From Martinezella lusitana (GTDB lineage: Bacteria; Pseudomonadota; Alphaproteobacteria; Rhizobiales; Rhizobiaceae), in the NCBI RefSeq assembly GCF_010668395.1, contig NZ_WUEY01000012.1:62001-126000 (forward strand): a DNA stretch of 64,000 bases. Reading direction: 5' to 3'. Made by a program: the position numbers and the translations under genes. The notes below the pieces were generated by a model, which was given only the letters and a program-made list of their open reading frames with translations, made no database searches and was not told where the DNA came from. This document shows, piece by piece, positions 58,787 to 64,000 of this stretch (the stretch's first letter is position 1; each line of letters begins with the position of its first letter).

Positions 58787-60991
58787 ATGTCGATCGCTTC
58801 TGCAGACGTCGGTTCGGCGGGGGCAGCCAGCCAGGCGCCGGTGGCGCAGTTCTTCATCCCGGCGACCGCCTCGCTGCAGGAGCGACGGCCGCGCACCCTG
58901 AAGCACGGCGATACCTTCGCCGTCTTCGACCACAATGGCGATGCGCTTTCCGGGCCAGGCAGCCCGGAAGGCCTGTTTCACCGGGATACGCGTTATCTCT
59001 CGCATCTCTACCTGACCATCAACGGCAAGCGACCGATGCTCTTGTCGTCGACGCTGCGAGACGACAACGCGACGCTCACCTGCGATCTCACCAATCCCGA
59101 TCTTCTCGACGACAAAGGCAAGCTCATCCTCGCGCATGACCTTGTCCACCTGCGTAGGACCCGCTTCCTATGGAATGCCCGTTGCTATGAACGGCTGGCC
59201 ATCCGGAACTACGACGATCGGCGCCAACACGTCCGCGTCGAAATCGCGTTTGGCACAGATTTCGCCGATCTGTTCGAAGTGCGGGGAACCTTGAGAGCGA
59301 AGAAGGGCCGGCATCTTCCTGCTGTCATGGATCAGGAGAGTGTCCTTCTCTCCTATGTCGGCCTGGACGACCGCAGGCGATCGACGCGTCTTTTGTTTGC
59401 TCCCGAGCCCGACGAAATTCGCAGCGATCTCGTCACCTTTGATCTCCATCTCGGACCCCACGAGACGCGGTCGCTGTTCATCGAGATCGCTTGCGACCAA
59501 ACCGCAGCTGATCAACCGAGCCACCGCTCCTTCTTCCTGGCCCTGCGGGATGCCCGCCGGGCGTTGCGCTCCTCGTCCTCGCGCGCGGCCTCGATCGTCA
59601 CCTCCAACGAGATCTTCAACGAGGTCGCACGCCGCAGCATCTCCGATCTCTACATGCTGATGACCGACAAACCGGAGGGGCCATATCCCTATGCCGGCAT
59701 TCCCTGGTTCAGCACCGTCTTCGGCCGCGACGCGCTGATCACTGCGCTGGAGACCCTCTGGCTCGACCCGCAGATCGCCCGTGGCGTGCTCGGGCATCTG
59801 GCGGCCAACCAGGCCACAGCGATTGATCCTGCTTCCGACGCCGAGCCCGGCAAGATCCTGCATGAGGTGCGCTATGGCGAGATGGCCGAACTCGGCGAAG
59901 TTCCTTTCCGCCGCTATTACGGCAGTATCGATTCGACGCCGCTCTTCGTGATGCTAGCTGGCGAATACGTCAAGCGGACCGGCGACCTCGCCACCATCGA
60001 TCGTCTTCTGCCGCATATCGAGGCGGCGCTGACATGGATCGACGAGCACGGCGACCGCGACGGCGACGGCTTCGTCGAATACGGGCGGCTGACCGAAGAA
60101 GGGCTGATCAACCAGGCGTGGAAGGATAGCCACGACTCAGTCTTCCATGCGGACGGGACGCTGGCCAGGGGCCCGATCGCGATCGCCGAGGTGCAGGCTT
60201 ACGTCTATGGCGCCTGGCAGGCGGCGGCCGAGATTTTCCGCGTGCTCGGCCGGCCGGAACCGGCGGCCAAGTTCCTTGCCCGAGCCGAAGGTTTGCGTCG
60301 CGCCTTCGACGCTGCCTTTTTCGATGAGGAACTGGGCACTTATGTGCTTGCCCTCGACGGAGAAAAGCGCCCTTGCAGAGTGCGCTCTTCGAATGCCGGC
60401 CACGCGCTGTTTACCGGCATCGCCTATCCCGAAAGGGCCGCGCAGGTCGCCCGCACTTTGATGAGCGCTTCGTCCTTCTGCGGATGGGGCATTCGCACTA
60501 TCCCCTCGACCGAGGCGCGCTATAATCCCATGAGCTATCATAACGGCTCGATCTGGCCGCATGACAATGCCTTGATCGCCAGCGGACTTGCCCGTTACGG
60601 CTATCGCTCTGACGCGGCGCGGATATTCGAGGGCCTGTTCGCGGCCTCGACCTATATCGACCTGCGCCGCCTTCCGGAACTCCTCTGCGGATTGCCGCGC
60701 CAGCGCGCCCAGGGCCCGACCTTCTATCCGGTCGCTTGCTCTCCACAGGCGTGGGCAGCCGCAGCGCCACTCTTCCTGCTGCAATCCTGCCTCGGCATCG
60801 ATTTCGATCCCAATGCGCGCGCGATCAACTTTTACGAACCGCGCCTGCCGTCCTTCGTTGATGAGATTGCGGTCCGAAACCTGCGGATGTCGGGCAGCTC
60901 GTGCGACGTCGCGCTACGTTGTTCGGGGCGGCAAGTCGTTGTCGAAGTCGTCGATCGCCGTGGTGATATCAAAGTGGTGTCGACCTCATAA
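58787..60991 (+). CDS. amylo-alpha-1,6-glucosidase-like (GH63/GDE type) enzyme
   Basis: A 734-residue protein. The N-terminal glycogen-debranching domain (RTLKHGDTFAVFDHNGDALS, GLFHRDTRYLSHLYLTING) precedes an (alpha/alpha)6 barrel with the block FSTVFGRDALITALETLWLD, LHEVRYGEMAELGEVPFRRY, YGSIDSTPLFVMLAGEYV, NQAWKDSHDSVFHADG and HNGSIWPHDNALIASGLARY. Similar proteins hydrolyse branched or short alpha-glucans; exact activity is unproven. Translation probably follows from the glycosyltransferase transcript; CGGAGG precedes the ATG. Confidence 0.92.
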   Translation: MSIASADVGSAGAASQAPVAQFFIPATASLQERRPRTLKHGDTFAVFDHNGDALSGPGSPEGLFHRDTRYLSHLYLTINGKRPMLLSSTLRDDNATLTCDLTNPDLLDDKGKLILAHDLVHLRRTRFLWNARCYERLAIRNYDDRRQHVRVEIAFGTDFADLFEVRGTLRAKKGRHLPAVMDQESVLLSYVGLDDRRRSTRLLFAPEPDEIRSDLVTFDLHLGPHETRSLFIEIACDQTAADQPSHRSFFLALRDARRALRSSSSRAASIVTSNEIFNEVARRSISDLYMLMTDKPEGPYPYAGIPWFSTVFGRDALITALETLWLDPQIARGVLGHLAANQATAIDPASDAEPGKILHEVRYGEMAELGEVPFRRYYGSIDSTPLFVMLAGEYVKRTGDLATIDRLLPHIEAALTWIDEHGDRDGDGFVEYGRLTEEGLINQAWKDSHDSVFHADGTLARGPIAIAEVQAYVYGAWQAAAEIFRVLGRPEPAAKFLARAEGLRRAFDAAFFDEELGTYVLALDGEKRPCRVRSSNAGHALFTGIAYPERAAQVARTLMSASSFCGWGIRTIPSTEARYNPMSYHNGSIWPHDNALIASGLARYGYRSDAARIFEGLFAASTYIDLRRLPELLCGLPRQRAQGPTFYPVACSPQAWAAAAPLFLLQSCLGIDFDPNARAINFYEPRLPSFVDEIAVRNLRMSGSSCDVALRCSGRQVVVEVVDRRGDIKVVSTS

Positions 60992-61329
60992 TCGGACCCT
61001 TCAGCAAGACAATCGTTCCGAAAACCAGCTATTTGTATGTCGCAGTCAGGTCTGGCCAGCAGAAACGCATAGGTGCCGACCCCCAACAGACCGCTGAAGG
61101 CACTGCCCACCAGCGCCATGTATGCCGTTAGAAGGGAAATAACGAGCATGGTCACAGCTCAGGTGGTGCCGCCATAACAGCCGAGGCGCTCTGGCTTACA
61201 TAGGTCCCGAGGGCGATGACGCTCACCCTAAGCATCAAGGTTCACGGATGAAGATGAAAATACTGAGGTTGGCGCAGTTCGCCAGCGCCGACTTGAAAAG
61301 GGTGCACTCAGCCCGCCAAATCCTTGCGT
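60992..61329. other. 338-base spacer without a supported gene
   Basis: A reverse-strand frame starts with a hydrophobic stretch (MTMLVISLLTAYMALVGSAF) near 61155 but soon runs antisense into the debranching gene, so it is not called. No terminator or repeat was recognised. Confidence 0.5.
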
Positions 61330-62193
61330 TCAACTCGGCTCCGCTTGTGAGTTGACGAACCTCTGTAGATCCATCATCCCCCGTTTGGGATTCCTTGGCT
61401 TGAAGAACCCATTGTCCAAACTTTCTTCGGTCATCCGCGTATAGGCGTGCGCTGCCGCATCGGAGAAACCGAGCTTTCTATAAGCCGTTTTCCACTGACC
61501 ACGCTTAATAACGTTTACTGCCACGTCCCTCTCGAAAACAGCGGCGAACGCGTTGGCCACATCGGTTGGGGTATACCGCTGCGGACCTTCTACATATTGG
61601 AGCTCCGTTTCGGTAATCGAGGATAGCAACCGCGCGGCGGCCGCCTGTCCTAAATCCTCGGGCGCAACCATAGGCATCACAGTGTCCGCCGGAAACATTG
61701 TCGACAGTTCACCTGTCGTTCGGACTGTATCGGCTAGCGATGTCCAGTTCGACATATAGTAGGCGCCGCGATTGATGGCGGCGGGGATAGCCTGCCGGCG
61801 CAAACCCTCTTCAAGTTCCCAAAGCGTCGTCAGGTCGCCTATTCCGTTTCCAGGTCTGGCGCCGTATGTGGATGCGGCGACGACCTTTTCTAAGCCGGAG
61901 CCATCAAGGGCGGCCAGGATGTTACGTGCCGTGCGCAGTTCGGTCGCATTGGTGTCGGTATCTGGGCGAGCAGGCGGGTTAAGCAGGAATGCACGTCGAC
62001 CGCTGCGAAACGCGGTTTGCATCGATGCGACGTCTTCCGCGTCCGCGCGAAGCACCAGAGCTCCTTTTTCACGCCATTCATTCGCTTGGTCAGGCTGACG
62101 CGTAAGCACGGTTACATCTTTCCGGTCAGCTAGAAGAGCATTGGCGACCGCCCGGCCGACATGACCTGTCGCACCCATAACAATAAACATCAT
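61330..62193 (-). CDS. NmrA-like NAD(P)-binding reductase
   Basis: A 287-residue atypical SDR of the NmrA/quinone oxidoreductase-2 type. The cofactor loop is FIVMGATGHVGRAVANALL with LTRQP after beta-2, then AFLLNPPARPDTDT, VVAASTYGARPGNGIG and PMVAPEDLGQAAAARLL. Such proteins sense or use NADPH. The start has two adjacent ATG codons behind ACGGAG. It lies 64 bases downstream of the WYL regulator on the same strand, so the regulator probably controls it. Confidence 0.87.
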   Translation of the reverse strand: MMFIVMGATGHVGRAVANALLADRKDVTVLTRQPDQANEWREKGALVLRADAEDVASMQTAFRSGRRAFLLNPPARPDTDTNATELRTARNILAALDGSGLEKVVAASTYGARPGNGIGDLTTLWELEEGLRRQAIPAAINRGAYYMSNWTSLADTVRTTGELSTMFPADTVMPMVAPEDLGQAAAARLLSSITETELQYVEGPQRYTPTDVANAFAAVFERDVAVNVIKRGQWKTAYRKLGFSDAAAHAYTRMTEESLDNGFFKPRNPKRGMMDLQRFVNSQAEPS

Positions 62194-62257
62194 GCAACTC
62201 CGTTTCGTGTTTGCACGATCATAACAGGGTGCTTTGACAATTTTCGTCAGGGGCGTA

Positions 62258-62944
62258 CTATAGGGCGATGCCTTGTTCGACTTCCTTATAGCGCGCTATG
62301 AGTCTGGACCGGGAAATGGGCGGACGTTCGTCGATCTTTTGTACCGCGATAAGTCGATCGACACGAAAGTGGCGAAACGCGCTACGGCTTTCGCACCAAG
62401 CCGCTAGCATCTCGCAATGGTCGAACCAGCCAATCGCAACGGGCCAGGTCGTTCTGCGGCTGCGCGACCCATCGGCATCGATATATTCGATCGCGAGCTT
62501 ACACTCCGTCTTAAGGCAATCCCGAACCGCTGTCAGGGCCTGAATGCGCACGGAGTTTAGTGGCCCGACGAGAAGTGGTGACGAAATCTCATCGGTTGCC
62601 GTAAAGCGCTCTGGTGCCGCGGCTGTCAGCTTGCCACGTGCCGACTCCGCGGCAGCAATTTGCAAAGGATCGCCTCGGCAGAGCACGAAACGGAGACCAA
62701 GCATAATGGCTGAAGCCTCTTCCCTATCGAACGCGAGGGGCGGCAGGAAGAAGTCATCACGCAGAATGTATCCCACCCCGCCTTCGCCGGAGATCATGGC
62801 ACCCTGTGCGATAAGGGTCTGAATGTCGCGATAAATCGTTCGCTCACTGACCTCAAACTCATTTGCAAGAGTCAACGCCGTAACCGGTGTTCGTTTCTTG
62901 CGAAGGGCCTGAAGCAAAGTCAAAAGACGCTCGGTTCTTGTCAT
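62258..62944 (-). CDS. HTH-WYL transcriptional regulator (YafY-like)
   Basis: A 228-residue regulator. The N-terminal HTH_11 domain reads TRTERLLTLLQALRKKRTPV, with recognition segment EFEVSERTIYRDIQTL. The C-terminal WYL-type ligand domain includes CKLAIEYIDADGSRSRRTTW, IGWFDHCEMLAAWCESRSAF and RHFRVDRLIAVQ. These proteins respond to small ligands or nucleic acids. GGAGTG precedes the ATG at 62944. It leads the two-gene unit with the NmrA-like reductase. Confidence 0.9.
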   Translation of the reverse strand: MTRTERLLTLLQALRKKRTPVTALTLANEFEVSERTIYRDIQTLIAQGAMISGEGGVGYILRDDFFLPPLAFDREEASAIMLGLRFVLCRGDPLQIAAAESARGKLTAAAPERFTATDEISSPLLVGPLNSVRIQALTAVRDCLKTECKLAIEYIDADGSRSRRTTWPVAIGWFDHCEMLAAWCESRSAFRHFRVDRLIAVQKIDERPPISRSRLIARYKEVEQGIAL

Positions 62945-63261
62945 TTGCGATCACTCCGACAGCTTGAGTGCCAGTATAGACCTGAGCACTTAGCCGACTC
63001 TGACTCAAGTGCTCGATTACGCTGAGACCTCATTAGCGCCGCAGGTGGTAATCTGACCGTCCGCGATGCCAGAATTTTATCTTTACACCAATCGCTTCTT
63101 CAGCGAAAAATACGAAAAACAGGAGAATGCCTTTGCTCACGGATCCCACCTTCCACCGCGTCGCGGCCGGTCTGTAGCTTACGCGTCAGCGTCATTAATT
63201 GATCGGTCGAGGCAGAACCGCGCCGTTTGTGCGCTATATCGCTTTAATCGAAAGAAATCAG
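62945..63261. other. 317-base spacer
   Basis: A divergent gap between the WYL regulator and the acetyltransferase. Short forward frames exist but show no domain or codon pattern that supports a gene; it must hold the promoters of both neighbours. Confidence 0.5.
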
Positions 63262-63705
63262 ATGATCGTCGAAACGACAAGCGAGGATTACACCTCGCTT
63301 ATCTGCGGCTGTGCGCCTCGAACATTTACCCTTGCAGACACGCCCATCGCGCCCGCGCCTGTTCTGGAGATGCTTGCAGAGGTAGCGGCCAAGATCCGAC
63401 AGACCTTCACGCCAGCTTCGTGGCTCATTGTTCATGACAACGAGGTCGTCGGAATGTGTTCCGTGACGCGTTCACCCGAGAACGGTGTCATCGATATCGG
63501 ATACGGTATCGCTGCGAGCCAGGCAATCGCAGATATTGTTGAGTGGGCTAGCAATACGCCGGGCATTAATACCGTCACGGCGGAAACTAGTCTGGACAAC
63601 CGTGCGTCCCAACGCGTCCTTCAGCGCAACGGCTTCGCCATGATTGGCGAACGATACGATGAGGAAGACGGCCAGTTGATACGCTGGTGCCGATTCACAA
63701 AATAG
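63262..63705 (+). CDS. GNAT-family N-acetyltransferase
   Basis: A 147-residue acetyltransferase with the GNAT order: SWLIVHDNEVVGMCSVTRSP (beta-4), GVIDIGYGIAASQAIADIVE (acyl-CoA loop region, here without a full Q/RxxGxG/A) and ETSLDNRASQRVLQRNGFAM (motif B). This resembles the RimJ/RimL group. The ATG at 63262 (MIVETTSED) is chosen over an upstream TTG because homology starts late. A strong terminator follows. Confidence 0.82.
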   Translation: MIVETTSEDYTSLICGCAPRTFTLADTPIAPAPVLEMLAEVAAKIRQTFTPASWLIVHDNEVVGMCSVTRSPENGVIDIGYGIAASQAIADIVEWASNTPGINTVTAETSLDNRASQRVLQRNGFAMIGERYDEEDGQLIRWCRFTK

Positions 63706-63712
63706 TAAATGC

Positions 63713-63742
63713 CCGCCGCAAGTTTCTGCTTGCGGCGGTTTT
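63713..63742 (+). terminator. rho-independent terminator
   Basis: CCGCCGCAAG and its exact complement enclose TTTCTG (ten-pair stem), followed by TTTT, directly after the acetyltransferase stop. Confidence 0.93.
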
Positions 63743-63776
63743 CTTAGTTACTGGCAAGGTCGAATTGGAACAATGC

Positions 63777-64000
63777 ATGATAATCAGAAGCGAAACCTCT
63801 TCCGACATTGCGGCAATTGATGATCTGACCAGACGAGCCTTCCTACCAATGGCGTTCAGCGATGGCAGTGAAGCATCGATCATTACGGCGTTGCGTGGTG
63901 CAGGACATCTCACGTTGTCGTTAGTGGCCGAAGAAGGCGGCGTGATCATCGGCCATATCGCGTTCTCACCCCTGACAATTGGCGACGCCATTGAAGGTTG
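63777..64000 (+). CDS. GNAT-family acetyltransferase, cut by window end
   Basis: The first 74 residues are inside the window: IIRSETSSDIAAIDDLTRRA, FSDGSEASIITALRGAGHL and LVAEEGGVIIGHIAFSPLTI, matching the opening of YhbS-like N-acetyltransferases (alpha-1 to beta-4). The acetyl-CoA motif lies beyond the edge. The ATG at 63777 begins the domain; an overlapping ATG four bases earlier is in another frame. Confidence 0.8.
   Translation, partial: MIIRSETSSDIAAIDDLTRRAFLPMAFSDGSEASIITALRGAGHLTLSLVAEEGGVIIGHIAFSPLTIGDAIEG

Noticed and set aside
60832..61155. Reverse frame with hydrophobic start after the debranching gene
   Set aside because: More than half of it lies antisense to the end of the debranching gene and no ribosome site is present.
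1..64000. CRISPR arrays, rRNA genes, phage structural genes, conjugation genes
   Set aside because: No regularly spaced repeats, ribosomal sequences, capsid or tail genes or transfer genes were seen anywhere in the window.

Overview
The window reads as an accessory replicon or genomic-island stretch of a Rhizobium/Agrobacterium-type alphaproteobacterium. The GC-rich coding style, Usg, DUF982, DUF3072, DUF3175, DUF6481, EcfG-like promoters, paired Ku/LigD genes and periplasmic-binding-protein sugar transporters all fit Rhizobiaceae. No rRNA, tRNA, replication origin or CRISPR array was seen.

1-25.7 kb is one catabolic island. A leftward operon (Gfo/Idh/MocA oxidoreductase, alpha/beta hydrolase, NicX/M29-like protein and a gene leaving the window) diverges from a 12-gene rightward operon: SDR, GlcG/HbpS protein, TorT-like binding protein, DUF4286-like protein, ABC ATPase, two permeases, larA, larC, larE, larB and a glycerate 2-kinase. 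A bidirectional terminator at 15.4 kb ends it. Beyond lie a second binding protein, a second GlcG protein, a GntR/FCD regulator, a second alpha/beta hydrolase (Cys nucleophile) and a second DUF4286-like protein, all leftward, then a rightward unit of ABC ATPase, fused double permease and GMC oxidoreductase. A palindrome with core TGTCGACA recurs in the intergenic gaps of the island and is probably the operator of the GntR protein. My inference is uptake and breakdown of an unknown chiral 2-hydroxy acid or sugar acid, in which a nickel-pincer-dependent LarA-family enzyme inverts one stereocentre and a fragment leaves as glycerate.

25.8-27.0 kb is a chimeric, broken tyrosine recombinase marking the island edge. 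27-43 kb is a stress and DNA-repair region: three-domain LigD, a second ATP-dependent ligase, Ku plus a wrecked second Ku, XthA, AlkB-like protein, cold-shock proteins, Hsp20 and many small stress proteins. It is full of genes with in-frame stops, frameshifts or missing ends. 43.7-47.9 kb holds a ParDE-type toxin-antitoxin pair and an IS110-family transposase lying inside a split secreted beta-propeller gene.

48-61 kb carries small stress genes, a quinone oxidoreductase fused to a DUF2934-like segment, membrane PQQ glucose dehydrogenase, MgtC, Usg, groES-groEL with a degenerate CIRCE element, a GT4 glycosyltransferase and an amylo-alpha-1,6-glucosidase-like protein. 61-64 kb has an NmrA-type reductase, a WYL-domain regulator and two GNAT acetyltransferases, the last cut by the window end.
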